Shown piece after piece: positions 1-7,279 of a stretch of 37,123 bases of DNA (position 1 is its first letter; every line of letters begins with the position of its first letter). The stretch covers positions 1 to 37,123 of the forward strand of contig CAXBLT010000019.1 of assembly GCA_963976795.1 (NCBI GenBank). The letters run 5' to 3'. This DNA comes from UBA7359 sp963976795 (GTDB lineage Bacteria > Pseudomonadota > Gammaproteobacteria > Eutrophobiales > Eutrophobiaceae). A program made the position numbers and the translations under genes. The notes below the pieces were generated by a model. That model worked only from the letters and a program-made list of their open reading frames with translations. It was not told the DNA's origin and made no database searches.

Positions 1-125
1 GCATGGAATAAGCTATATGAACTACAACAGTGAAATTTGTGGGGATCGCTCAGGGACAGAGTACTTGAGACAAATTAAAGGAGTCAGAGCTCTTAATAAT
101 CTGAGGGTTATATAGAGATATAAAC

Positions 126-638
126 ATGAGTAGACTATTATTTTTTATCTTTATCTTCTTTGCGAAGGTCTATTACGTTTCTGCTGCTTCGGCAGTTGGA
201 AGTCTTTGCTTCTTTGGTGAGAAAGTTGTCTTTTCATGTGGTTCATCAAGCGGAAAAACTATTTCCTTATGTTCTTCTTCTGTGCTTACGGAGTCTGACG
301 GTTACTTGCAATATCGTTATGGTGTTATTGGTGAAATTCCTGAGCTTATTTATCCGAAAAGACAAGAACATCCGAAAGAGCATTTTATATCAGGAACGGT
401 TCCTTATTCAGGTGGCGGCGCTTCGTATCTGAAATTTAGCAAAGGTAAATACTCCTATACGGTGTTTACAGGTATTGGTAAAGGTTGGGAAAAAGAAGGT
501 GTTGTTGTAAAAAAATCGGGTAAACAAATTGCGTATGTCGCATGTGATGGTCCGTTAATATCTGAACTTGGCCCAGCTTTATTCGAAAATGTAGGGTTAC
601 AGAAAGATTCGCTTGAGTTCGATTTTGATGTTCCTTAA
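126..638 (+). CDS. Secreted small protein of unknown function
   Basis: A 170-aa protein. It opens with a basic residue and a hydrophobic run (residues 4-20) ending in small residues (VSAASA), which reads as a Sec signal peptide. The mature part has Cys28, Cys38, Cys49 and a late Cys in the motif YVACDG, so periplasmic disulphides are likely. The stretch GYLQYRYG followed by ELIYP resembles a widespread family of small proteobacterial periplasmic proteins of unknown role; this is pattern memory and not a domain assignment. The ATG sits behind a purine-rich stretch (tagagatataaac) with no strong Shine-Dalgarno site. It is a single gene with no operon partner. Repeated GGGATC/CAGGGAC words lie on both sides of it. 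Confidence 0.7.
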   Translation: MSRLLFFIFIFFAKVYYVSAASAVGSLCFFGEKVVFSCGSSSGKTISLCSSSVLTESDGYLQYRYGVIGEIPELIYPKRQEHPKEHFISGTVPYSGGGASYLKFSKGKYSYTVFTGIGKGWEKEGVVVKKSGKQIAYVACDGPLISELGPALFENVGLQKDSLEFDFDVP

Positions 639-652
639 TAAATTGCGGGATC

Positions 653-672
653 AGGGACGCTTCCCTTTAATC
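653..672 (+). terminator. Weak possible terminator hairpin after the secreted-protein gene
   Basis: AGGGA (653-657) can pair with TCCCT (662-666) across a 4-nt loop, followed by a short TTTAAT. The stem is only 5 bp, so this is tentative. The same words also belong to the repeat that flanks the gene. Confidence 0.25.
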
Positions 673-714
673 ATTCTAATATAAAGACAGTCACTATTTA
701 TTAACTTAAAAAAT

Positions 715-1476
715 ATGAAAAGAAATATTATTGCCATTGGTGGCGGAAAGATAATGGTGCCTACCAATCGTGAGGCACAAACCTTATCGATTGATCAAAG
801 TATTGTTCAACAGGTCAATAGAAAATCACCCGAGGTGTTATTTATCCCTACTGCGAGTGAAGACAATGTGGATTATTGTGAAGCCTTTCGCAAACAGTAT
901 GAAGAACGCTTAGGCTGTTCTGTGCAGGAGTTGTTGTTGTATCGGAATCGACCTTCTAACAGAAAAATACAAATGCTTATTGCACAAAGCGATATTATTT
1001 ATGTCGGCGGTGGTAATACGCTGCGTATGATGAATCTATGGCGACAGTTAGGTGTTGATAAGGCGTTAGACAAAGCCAGAAAACGTGGTGCTATCTTATG
1101 CGGCTTGAGTGCGGGTGCGATTTGTTGGTTTCGACAAGGCAATAGTGATTCGCGCAAGTTCAAAGACGCAAGTAATAAGACCTTAATAAAAGTCACCGGT
1201 TTGAATTATGCTGATGTGTTGATGTGTCCGCATTATGATGTTGAAAAACATCGTCAGCCTGCTTTGAAAACGATGATGAAAACAACGCAGGGTGTCGCTG
1301 TTGCTTTAGATAATCGTGCTGCTTTACACATTAAAAATGATCAATATCGAATTCTCGCATCAAAGCAATATAAAAAAGCGTACCTGATTTATTGGCATCA
1401 TGGAGAATATGTGAAACAGGTCTTAAAGCCCTCTGACAATTTTCAACCTCTAAAAGAATTATCAAAAGAGAATTAA
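715..1476 (+). CDS. Peptidase E-like S51 family serine hydrolase
   Basis: A 253-aa protein of the class I glutamine-amidotransferase-like fold, family S51 (alpha-aspartyl dipeptidase/peptidase E and cyanophycinase relatives). Visible signatures are the N-terminal IIAIGGGKI, the strand VLFIPTASED (41-50), the loop YVGGGNTLRM (96-105) and the nucleophile elbow GLSAGAICWF with Ser132 as the expected catalytic serine. A CPHYD segment follows later. Peptidase E of enteric bacteria is shorter (about 230 aa) and cleaves Asp-X dipeptides; the exact substrate here cannot be read from sequence. No signal peptide is seen, so it should be cytoplasmic. It stands alone between unrelated genes. The start is the first in-frame ATG after an AT-rich leader, without a clear ribosome-binding site. 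Confidence 0.85.
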   Translation: MKRNIIAIGGGKIMVPTNREAQTLSIDQSIVQQVNRKSPEVLFIPTASEDNVDYCEAFRKQYEERLGCSVQELLLYRNRPSNRKIQMLIAQSDIIYVGGGNTLRMMNLWRQLGVDKALDKARKRGAILCGLSAGAICWFRQGNSDSRKFKDASNKTLIKVTGLNYADVLMCPHYDVEKHRQPALKTMMKTTQGVAVALDNRAALHIKNDQYRILASKQYKKAYLIYWHHGEYVKQVLKPSDNFQPLKELSKEN

Positions 1477-1632
1477 TTTGTGCATCCGTGCAGCTTGCTT
1501 TGAATTACAAGCCCCCGGATCAGATGCGTTATAACGATTTTGTGATGTGCGTCATAATTTAACATGATCTTTCTCAAGGATTTGTTGAAATGGCAGCTAA
1601 ATCCTTTATCACTCTAAACACGGTTAATTAAT

Positions 1633-1860
1633 ATGATCCCTGCGTTATCTCAATCTGCCGTTACTGGTATCCAGCGCGGTTTGCAGCAGACAACAAATGC
1701 TGCGAATAATATTGCCACTGCAAATGGAAACATTGATCCGACTGATTTAGCCATGAACATTGCTGATTTAAAATTGGGTCAGCTTCAGGTGGAGGCCTCT
1801 GCCAAGGCCTTGCAGGTTGAGGATCAACTCAAGGGAAGTTTGATCGATATTCGAGTATGA
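1633..1860 (+). CDS. Small flagellar rod/hook-like protein
   Basis: A 75-aa protein. Its N-terminus (SAVTGIQRGLQQTTNAANNIATAN) carries the Asn/Ala-rich amphipathic helix seen at the start of FlgB/FlgC/FlgE/FlgG-type axial proteins. The C-terminus (NIADLKLGQLQVEASAKALQVED) resembles their closing helix. Nothing lies between the two helices, so it is a minimal hook/rod-like protein, similar to the short 'flagellar basal body rod-like' proteins found alone in pseudomonads and relatives. No other flagellar gene is in the window, so a role in the flagellum is not implied by context. It may pack as a helical hairpin. The ATG follows an AT-rich leader without a clear Shine-Dalgarno. Confidence 0.65.
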   Translation: MIPALSQSAVTGIQRGLQQTTNAANNIATANGNIDPTDLAMNIADLKLGQLQVEASAKALQVEDQLKGSLIDIRV

Positions 1861-2024
1861 CAAGTTCACATTAAAAGGCTTAGATACCTTATTATAAGCA
1901 AGCCTCTGCCAATCTTGAGCGGGTTACAGGAGTCACCTTGCAGCGTTTTGGGCCCTCCCGCGGGCAACTTGAGTATCTTGAATCGAAATATCAAACTGTC
2001 CCAGCCCCATTAAACGATATAAAA

Positions 2025-2032
2025 TGTCGACA
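2025..2032. promoter_or_regulatory. Upstream operator O1 (TGTCGACA palindrome)
   Basis: A perfect 8-bp palindrome within the 12-bp word ATGTCGACAATA. The same 12-bp word recurs 63 bp downstream. It resembles the ATTGTCGACAAT-type site that I recall being proposed for the GntR-family propionate regulator PrpR in gammaproteobacteria. It lies just upstream of the -35 box. Regulator identity is inferred. Confidence 0.6.
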
Positions 2033-2039
2033 ATAGTGA

Positions 2040-2069
2040 TTGAAAATAAGGTAATATAGCCATTACAAT
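2040..2069 (+). promoter_or_regulatory. Predicted sigma70 promoter of acnD-prpF
   Basis: TTGAAA (2040-2045), an 18-bp spacer, and TACAAT (2064-2069), each one base off consensus. Transcription would start near 2076, leaving an approximately 135-nt leader before acnD. The promoter lies between the two TGTCGACA palindromes, with O2 falling at about +12 to +20, as expected for a repressor site. Confidence 0.55.
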
Positions 2070-2087
2070 CTACTTTCATAGGCAATA

Positions 2088-2095
2088 TGTCGACA
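2088..2095. promoter_or_regulatory. Downstream operator O2 (TGTCGACA palindrome)
   Basis: A second copy of the TGTCGACA core within ATGTCGACAATA. It is exactly 63 bp (about six helical turns) from O1 and just downstream of the predicted transcription start. The placement suits repression, possibly with looping between the two sites. Confidence 0.6.
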
Positions 2096-2111
2096 ATATG
2101 ACCGCTTGCTT

Positions 2112-2231
2112 ATGAACACAGAAATGCCTGAAAATGTTCACCCCACCAGCTCAGCGATTGTAGAGCAGGTGCTTGAAAGTAGTAAAAACCCCAAAATTGA
2201 GAGTAAACAATATGAATACCAATTATCGTAA
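2112..2231 (+). CDS. Possible 39-aa leader ORF overlapping the acnD start
   Basis: An ATG-initiated frame of 39 codons (MNTEMPENVHPTSS...) in the acnD leader. Its TAA at 2229-2231 lies 17 nt inside acnD, in a different frame. No strong Shine-Dalgarno precedes it and it matches nothing I recognise. It could be a translated leader peptide coupled to acnD, a decayed gene end, or chance. The stretch between the promoter and acnD is otherwise empty. Confidence 0.2.
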   Translation: MNTEMPENVHPTSSAIVEQVLESSKNPKIESKQYEYQLS

Positions 2232-4818
2232 AGCCTTGCCTGATTCTGATCTGGATTATTTTGATACCCGTGAAGCGGTTGAAGCGATCAAGCCCGGTGC
2301 GTATGCAACGTTACCTTATACTTCCCGTGTATTGGCGGAACAACTCGTACGTCGTTGCGACCCGGAGACGCTGACGGATTCTCTGAAGCAGATTATTGAA
2401 CGTAAGCAAGATCTCGATTTTCCATGGTATCCAGCGCGTGTGGTTTGCCATGACATTTTGGGACAGACTGCGCTGGTTGATCTGGCAGGTCTGCGTGATG
2501 CCATTGCAGATCAAGGTGGTGACCCGGCCAAGGTTAACCCTGTGGTACCTACACAGTTGATCGTTGATCACTCTCTAGCCGTTGAACATGGTGGTTTCGA
2601 AGCAGATGCATTTGAAAAAAACCGCGCTATTGAAGATCGCCGTAACGAAGATCGTTTTCATTTTATTGAATGGACCAAGACGGCGTTTGATAACGTCGAC
2701 GTCATACCCGCCGGTAATGGCATCATGCATCAGATCAATCTGGAAAAGATGTCTCCGGTGATACAGGCGAGAGGTGGTGTTGCCTATCCGGATACCTGCG
2801 TCGGTACTGATAGTCATACCCCTCATGTAGATGCTTTAGGTGTCATCGCCATCGGTGTTGGGGGACTTGAAGCCGAAACCGTCATGCTGGGGCGCCCAAC
2901 GATGATGCGTCTACCGGAGATCATTGGCGTTAATATAAAAGGTAAACGTCAGCCAGGTATCACGGCGACGGATATCGTGTTGGCAATAACTGAATTTTTG
3001 CGTAATGAGAAGGTGGTTTCCGCCTACCTTGAATTCTTTGGTGAAGGTGTTGCAGGATTGACTATTGGTGACCGTGCCACTATCTCTAATATGACACCGG
3101 AATACGGTGCTTCTGCGGGTATGTTTTATATCGACGAACAGACCATCGACTATTTAAAACTGACGGGTCGAGAACCAGAACAAGTCGCTTTGGTAGAAAA
3201 CTATGCCAAAGTAACTGGGCTGTGGGCAGATGATCTTAAACAAGCTGAATATGGTCGTGTACTGACCTTTGACCTGTCATCGGTATGCCGCAATATGGCA
3301 GGACCTTCAAACCCGCATCGACGTTTACCAACCTCGGATCTGGAGTCACGCGGTATCGCGGTTGATCTCGACAAGGCAAATGCGGAAGAGGCAGATGGCA
3401 AGATGCCAGATGGCGCTGTGATCATAGCGGCAATTACTTCTTGTACGAATACCAGCAACCCACGGAATATGGTTGCCGCAGGTCTAATAGCGCGTAAGGC
3501 TAATGAACTGGGTTTAATTCGTAAGCCATGGGTTAAGTCTTCTTTTGCGCCGGGTTCTAAAGTGGTCCAACTATATCTGGAAGAATCAGGATTGTTACCC
3601 GAATTAGAAAAGCTTGGTTTTGGCATCGTGGCTTTTGCCTGTACTACATGTAATGGCATGAGTGGCGCACTCGACCCTGAGATTCAGAAAGAAGTCATCG
3701 ACCGTGACCTGTATGCGACTGCCGTATTGTCAGGTAACCGGAATTTTGATGGTCGTATTCATCCTTATGCAAAACAGGCCTTCCTTGCCTCACCTCCGTT
3801 GGTGGTGGCTTACGCGATTGCTGGTACCATTCGTTTCGATATCGAGCAGGATGCACTGGGTACAGATAAAGCAGGCAATCCAATTACGCTAAAAGATATC
3901 TGGCCTAGCGATGAAGAGATCGATGCGATAGTGAAAGCAAGCGTCAAGCCTGAACAGTTTAATAAGATCTATCAGCCGATGTTCAATCTGGTTAAAGGTG
4001 CCGCGGCCGAAAGTCCATTGTACGACTGGCGTCCGCAGAGTACCTATATCCGTCGTCCACCTTATTGGGAAGGTGCATTGGCGGGAGAGCGCACGATGAA
4101 AGGTATGCGTCCACTGGCTGTACTCGGTGACAATATTACTACCGATCATTTGTCGCCTTCGAATGCAATTATGTTGGAGAGTGCCGCCGGTGCTTATCTG
4201 GATAAGATGGGGCTACCGGAAGAAGACTTTAATTCGTATGCGACGCATCGTGGTGATCACCTTACTGCGCAACGTGCGACCTTCGCTAACCCTAAATTGT
4301 TAAACGAGATGTGTCGTGACGAGAACGGGGAGGTGAAGCAAGGTTCGCTGGCACGTATCGAGCCGGAAGGTCAAGAGAGCCGTATGTGGGAAGCCATAGA
4401 AACCTACATGGAACGTAAGCAACCGTTGATCATTATTGCCGGTGCCGATTATGGACAGGGGTCTTCGCGCGACTGGGCGGCTAAAGGCGTGCGCCTGGCC
4501 GGTGTGGAAGTGATTGTCGCCGAAGGTTTTGAACGTATACACCGTACTAACCTGGTTGGTATGGGCGTCTTACCATTAGAGTTTAAAGACGGTGAAAACC
4601 GTAACACCTACGCGATCGATGGGACTGAGACTTATGATGTAAGCGGTGAGGTTTCTCCACGAGCAGATCTAACGGTCGTAATGACGCGTGCCAACGGTGA
4701 GACCGTTGAAATTCCTGTCACCTGTCGTCTCGATACGGCTGAAGAGGTACATGTGTATGCCGCAGGCGGTGTCCTGCAACGTTTCGCACAAGACTTTCTT
4801 CAATCTAACGCGGCTTAA
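2212..4818 (+). CDS. acnD: Fe/S-dependent 2-methylcitrate dehydratase AcnD
   Basis: An 868-aa aconitase-family hydro-lyase. AcnD dehydrates (2S,3S)-2-methylcitrate to a 2-methylaconitate isomer in the methylcitrate cycle of propionyl-CoA breakdown, and PrpF then isomerises the product for hydration. The three [4Fe-4S] ligands are present: Cys411 in TSCTNTSNP, and Cys477 and Cys480 in ACTTCNGMSG. The ACTTCNGMSG form, rather than the GCxxCIG of housekeeping AcnA, and the opening NYRKALPDSDLDYFD are typical of AcnD. The C-terminal swivel domain carries YGQGSSRDWAAKG. The frame can be extended to a TTG at 2173, but the ATG at 2212 matches the family start and is preferred. prpF follows after 13 bp. 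By eye the pair is more GC-rich than the flanking genes. prpB and prpC are not adjacent. Confidence 0.95.
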   Translation: MNTNYRKALPDSDLDYFDTREAVEAIKPGAYATLPYTSRVLAEQLVRRCDPETLTDSLKQIIERKQDLDFPWYPARVVCHDILGQTALVDLAGLRDAIADQGGDPAKVNPVVPTQLIVDHSLAVEHGGFEADAFEKNRAIEDRRNEDRFHFIEWTKTAFDNVDVIPAGNGIMHQINLEKMSPVIQARGGVAYPDTCVGTDSHTPHVDALGVIAIGVGGLEAETVMLGRPTMMRLPEIIGVNIKGKRQPGITATDIVLAITEFLRNEKVVSAYLEFFGEGVAGLTIGDRATISNMTPEYGASAGMFYIDEQTIDYLKLTGREPEQVALVENYAKVTGLWADDLKQAEYGRVLTFDLSSVCRNMAGPSNPHRRLPTSDLESRGIAVDLDKANAEEADGKMPDGAVIIAAITSCTNTSNPRNMVAAGLIARKANELGLIRKPWVKSSFAPGSKVVQLYLEESGLLPELEKLGFGIVAFACTTCNGMSGALDPEIQKEVIDRDLYATAVLSGNRNFDGRIHPYAKQAFLASPPLVVAYAIAGTIRFDIEQDALGTDKAGNPITLKDIWPSDEEIDAIVKASVKPEQFNKIYQPMFNLVKGAAAESPLYDWRPQSTYIRRPPYWEGALAGERTMKGMRPLAVLGDNITTDHLSPSNAIMLESAAGAYLDKMGLPEEDFNSYATHRGDHLTAQRATFANPKLLNEMCRDENGEVKQGSLARIEPEGQESRMWEAIETYMERKQPLIIIAGADYGQGSSRDWAAKGVRLAGVEVIVAEGFERIHRTNLVGMGVLPLEFKDGENRNTYAIDGTETYDVSGEVSPRADLTVVMTRANGETVEIPVTCRLDTAEEVHVYAAGGVLQRFAQDFLQSNAA

Positions 4819-4831
4819 GCAGGAGAAAAAT

Positions 4832-6010
4832 ATGAGCCATGTACCCCAGATCAAGATTCCCGCTACCTATATCCGCGGTGGTACCAGCAAGGGCGTGTTC
4901 TTTAGTCTTGAAGACCTGCCCGAATCAGCACAGGTTCCAGGTGCTGCGCGCGATAGCTTATTATTACGCGTGATTGGTAGCCCTGATCCCTATGGTAAGC
5001 ATACGGATGGTATGGGGGGAGCGACTTCCAGTACCAGTAAGACAGTGATTTTGTCGAAAAGTACACAGCCGGATCATGATGTTGATTACCTGTTTGGACA
5101 GGTCTCCATTGATAAGGCCTTCGTCGATTGGAGTGGTAATTGCGGTAACCTGACTGCGGCGGTAGGTTCCTTTGCGATCAGTAATGGTCTGGTTGGTGCT
5201 GATCGTGTTCCGGATAACGGAATAGCTATCGTGCGAATCTGGCAGGCCAATATCAAAAAGACCATCATCGCCCATGTCCCTATTACTAATGGTGAAGTAC
5301 AAGAAACCGGTGACTTCGAGCTCGACGGGGTGACATTCCCCGCTGCGGAAGTGCAGGTGGAATTCATGGACCCTGCTGACGGTGAAGGTGCGATGCTTCC
5401 TACGGGTAATCTGGTGGATGATTTGGAGGTGCCGGGCATTGGCACATTCAAAGCGACGATGATCAATGCAGGCATCCCGACTATCTTCCTCAATGCTGAA
5501 GACATTGGCTATACAGGTACAGAATTGCAGGAAGCGATTAATGGCGATGACAAGGCACTTGCCATGTTCGAAACCATTCGCGCCTATGGAGCAGTGCGCA
5601 TGGGCCTGATCGAAAATATCGAAGAAGCCGCAGCTCGACAACATACGCCTAAGGTTGCTTTTGTGGCCAAGGCGACAAACTATGTTGCTTCCAGTGGCAA
5701 ACAGATTAGTGCCGCAGATATCGACTTGAATGTTCGGGCATTATCAATGGGGAAGTTACACCATGCCATGATGGGTACTGCCGCAGTAGCTATTGGTACA
5801 GCCGCAGCCATTCCCGGGACGCTGGTGAACCTTGCCGCTGGTGGTGGTGAACGTAGCGCGGTTACCTTTGGGCACCCTTCGGGCACCTTGAGAGTAGGAG
5901 CAGAGGCAATTCAAAAGGACGGTGAATGGACGGCCACTAAAGTGATCATGAGTCGTAGTGCCCGAATTATTATGGAAGGTTGGGTGCGTATACCCGGAGA
6001 TATTATTTGA
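4832..6010 (+). CDS. prpF: 2-methylaconitate cis-trans isomerase PrpF
   Basis: A 392-aa protein that works with AcnD, isomerising its product to the 2-methyl-cis-aconitate used by the next hydratase. It has the diaminopimelate-epimerase-like double fold. Visible signatures are RGGTSKGVFF (15-24), DGMGGATSSTSK ending at Lys70, GNCGNLTAAVG with Cys104, NAGIPTIFL and GHPSGTLRVGAE. Lys70 and Cys104 correspond to the Lys/Cys pair of the active site described for Shewanella PrpF (Lys73/Cys107 there, from memory). The frame stays open upstream into acnD to 4688, but the ATG at 4832 has a clear AGGAG site (4821-4825) and matches the family start. It is surely co-transcribed with acnD. No terminator hairpin is evident after it. 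Confidence 0.95.
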   Translation: MSHVPQIKIPATYIRGGTSKGVFFSLEDLPESAQVPGAARDSLLLRVIGSPDPYGKHTDGMGGATSSTSKTVILSKSTQPDHDVDYLFGQVSIDKAFVDWSGNCGNLTAAVGSFAISNGLVGADRVPDNGIAIVRIWQANIKKTIIAHVPITNGEVQETGDFELDGVTFPAAEVQVEFMDPADGEGAMLPTGNLVDDLEVPGIGTFKATMINAGIPTIFLNAEDIGYTGTELQEAINGDDKALAMFETIRAYGAVRMGLIENIEEAAARQHTPKVAFVAKATNYVASSGKQISAADIDLNVRALSMGKLHHAMMGTAAVAIGTAAAIPGTLVNLAAGGGERSAVTFGHPSGTLRVGAEAIQKDGEWTATKVIMSRSARIIMEGWVRIPGDII

Positions 6011-6340
6011 GTGACGCGAAGCAAAAGATCTGCCTCTATTATAGTGTAATGTTGTTTACAATATCAGGTGTGTAGAGGGCGTTATCTCGTAGCATTTTGA
6101 GTTGGTCAATGGAACAAATAATATAATTAAAGAATTTTTAAGATACCGGTTTCATTTATAAGACGTGAGATACCCGTTCTGATTTTGCCCATATTCTTTA
6201 TAGATAGATCTATTTTTTATCGGTTTTTATCTTTCAGGTAATTGAAACTTCAATGTAATTCTAATGAAATTTATTACGTCACCCGAAAATAAACTGATTA
6301 ATATAAAAAATATTAGTGTTTTTAGGTGATTGGCTCGAAT

Positions 6341-6361
6341 CTTGTTAGTATACTTAACAAG
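6341..6361. promoter_or_regulatory. Inverted repeat in the nuo leader
   Basis: CTTGTTA (6341-6347) and TAACAAG (6355-6361) are perfect 7-bp arms around GTATACT. The left arm coincides with the proposed -35 box and the rest fills the spacer, so a dimeric regulator bound here would compete with RNA polymerase. The regulator is unknown. Confidence 0.4.
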
Positions 6362-6369
6362 TTATAAAT
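6342..6369 (+). promoter_or_regulatory. Predicted promoter of the nuo operon
   Basis: TTGTTA (6342-6347), a 16-bp spacer and TATAAA (6364-6369). Initiation would fall near 6376, giving a leader of roughly 25 nt before nuoA. Other AT-rich hexamers in this region could also serve. Confidence 0.4.
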
Positions 6370-6401
6370 TCACTTTATTTAAAGATCTCTGGAATAAACA
6401 A

Positions 6402-6770
6402 ATGTTGGCGAATTATTTTCCCATCCTTATTTTTACCTGCGTCGGTTTAGTCATGGGTATAGTATTGATTGCGTTGGGTTTAGGGTTGGGTAAATTACTG
6501 GGGCATGCTCGTGCCGATTCAGAAAAGCAGTCTCCTTATGAATGTGGTTTTGAGGCATTTGAAGATGCCCGCATGAAATTTGATGTCCGTTATTATCTCG
6601 TTGCCATTCTATTTATTATCTTTGATCTTGAAATCGCCTTTCTGTTTCCCTGGGCTGTCGCGTTGGATGGTATTGGCATGGCAGGATTTTGGGCGATGAT
6701 GATATTCCTTGGTGTACTCGTAGTTGGTTTTATCTATGAATGGCGTAAAGGCGCGCTTGATTGGGAGTAA
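6402..6770 (+). CDS. nuoA: NADH-quinone oxidoreductase subunit A
   Basis: A 122-aa membrane subunit of complex I with three hydrophobic segments. It carries the family signature SPYECGFEAFEDARMKFDVRYYLVAILFI-type loop (seen as SPYECGF and KFDVRYY), which contributes the conserved Cys loop near the quinone channel. The ATG at 6402 is chosen over the upstream TTG at 6330 because MLANYFPILIF is the usual NuoA opening and a GGA lies about 9 nt upstream. It is the first gene of a complete 14-gene nuoA-N operon. nuoB follows 7 bp later. Confidence 0.95.
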   Translation: MLANYFPILIFTCVGLVMGIVLIALGLGLGKLLGHARADSEKQSPYECGFEAFEDARMKFDVRYYLVAILFIIFDLEIAFLFPWAVALDGIGMAGFWAMMIFLGVLVVGFIYEWRKGALDWE

Positions 6771-6777
6771 TATTAAG

Positions 6778-7257
6778 ATGGGTGCTGAGGAAAAGATTCA
6801 CGAAACGGGTATTGTTACGACAAGCGTAGATAACCTAATTAACTGGGCCAGAACGGGTTCGATGTGGCCGATGACATTTGGCCTCGCGTGTTGTGCAGTT
6901 GAAATGATGCAAGCAGGTGCTTCGCGATATGATTTAGATCGATTTGGTATTGTCTTTAGACCTAGTCCCAGACAGTCTGATGTAATGATTGTTGCAGGAA
7001 CATTAGTGAATAAAATGGCACCAGCGTTACGCAAGGTTTATGACCAGATGGCGGAACCACGTTGGGTTATTTCTATGGGCTCATGTGCGAATGGCGGTGG
7101 TTATTACCATTATTCTTATGCGGTCGTAAGAGGATGTGATCGTATAGTCCCTGTTGATGTTTACGTTCCAGGGTGTCCTCCAACTGCAGAAGCCTTGTTA
7201 TTCGGAATAATACAATTACAAAAAAAGATAAAACGAACTAATACAATAGCTCGATAA
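6778..7257 (+). CDS. nuoB: NADH-quinone oxidoreductase subunit B
   Basis: A 159-aa peripheral-arm subunit that holds cluster N2, the last Fe-S centre before quinone. The four expected ligands are visible: the tandem Cys38-Cys39 (LACCAVEMM), Cys103 (GSCANGGG) and Cys133 (PGCPPTAEAL). The length is normal for the short gammaproteobacterial form. The frame is open upstream through the nuoA end, but the ATG at 6778 is preferred because MGAEEKIHETG is a sensible N-terminus and it starts just after the nuoA stop. Confidence 0.96.
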   Translation: MGAEEKIHETGIVTTSVDNLINWARTGSMWPMTFGLACCAVEMMQAGASRYDLDRFGIVFRPSPRQSDVMIVAGTLVNKMAPALRKVYDQMAEPRWVISMGSCANGGGYYHYSYAVVRGCDRIVPVDVYVPGCPPTAEALLFGIIQLQKKIKRTNTIAR

Positions 7258-7279
7258 CACCACTAAATATTTTATAAGC

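Larger units (their letters stand above)
1861..2211. other. Intergenic control region upstream of acnD
   Basis: These 351 bp hold the acnD promoter, two TGTCGACA operators and a possible 39-codon leader ORF, each listed separately. A GC-rich patch near 1948-1966 (GGGCCC then GCGGGC) could form a small stem but has no T-tract. No RNA gene was recognised. Confidence 0.6.
6011..6401. other. AT-rich intergenic region and nuo leader
   Basis: About 390 bp between prpF and nuoA. It contains a likely nuo promoter overlapping a palindrome, listed separately. There is no secG or tRNA gene, although these precede nuoA in many gammaproteobacteria. A possible frame from a TTG at 6330 is just an upstream extension of nuoA. 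Confidence 0.6.

Noticed and set aside
2173..2211. TTG-started N-terminal extension of AcnD
   Set aside because: The 13 added residues are unlike AcnD proteins. The ATG at 2212 gives the standard family N-terminus.
3201..3659. 152-aa minus-strand frame inside acnD
   Set aside because: Shadow frame of a strongly conserved gene. Its sequence has no domain-like pattern.
4964..5644. 226-aa minus-strand frame inside prpF
   Set aside because: Antisense shadow of prpF, rich in His and Cys without a motif. prpF itself is unambiguous.
6011..6401. tRNA or other structured RNA upstream of nuoA
   Set aside because: No tRNA-like arms or CCA end were found. Only short AT palindromes are visible.
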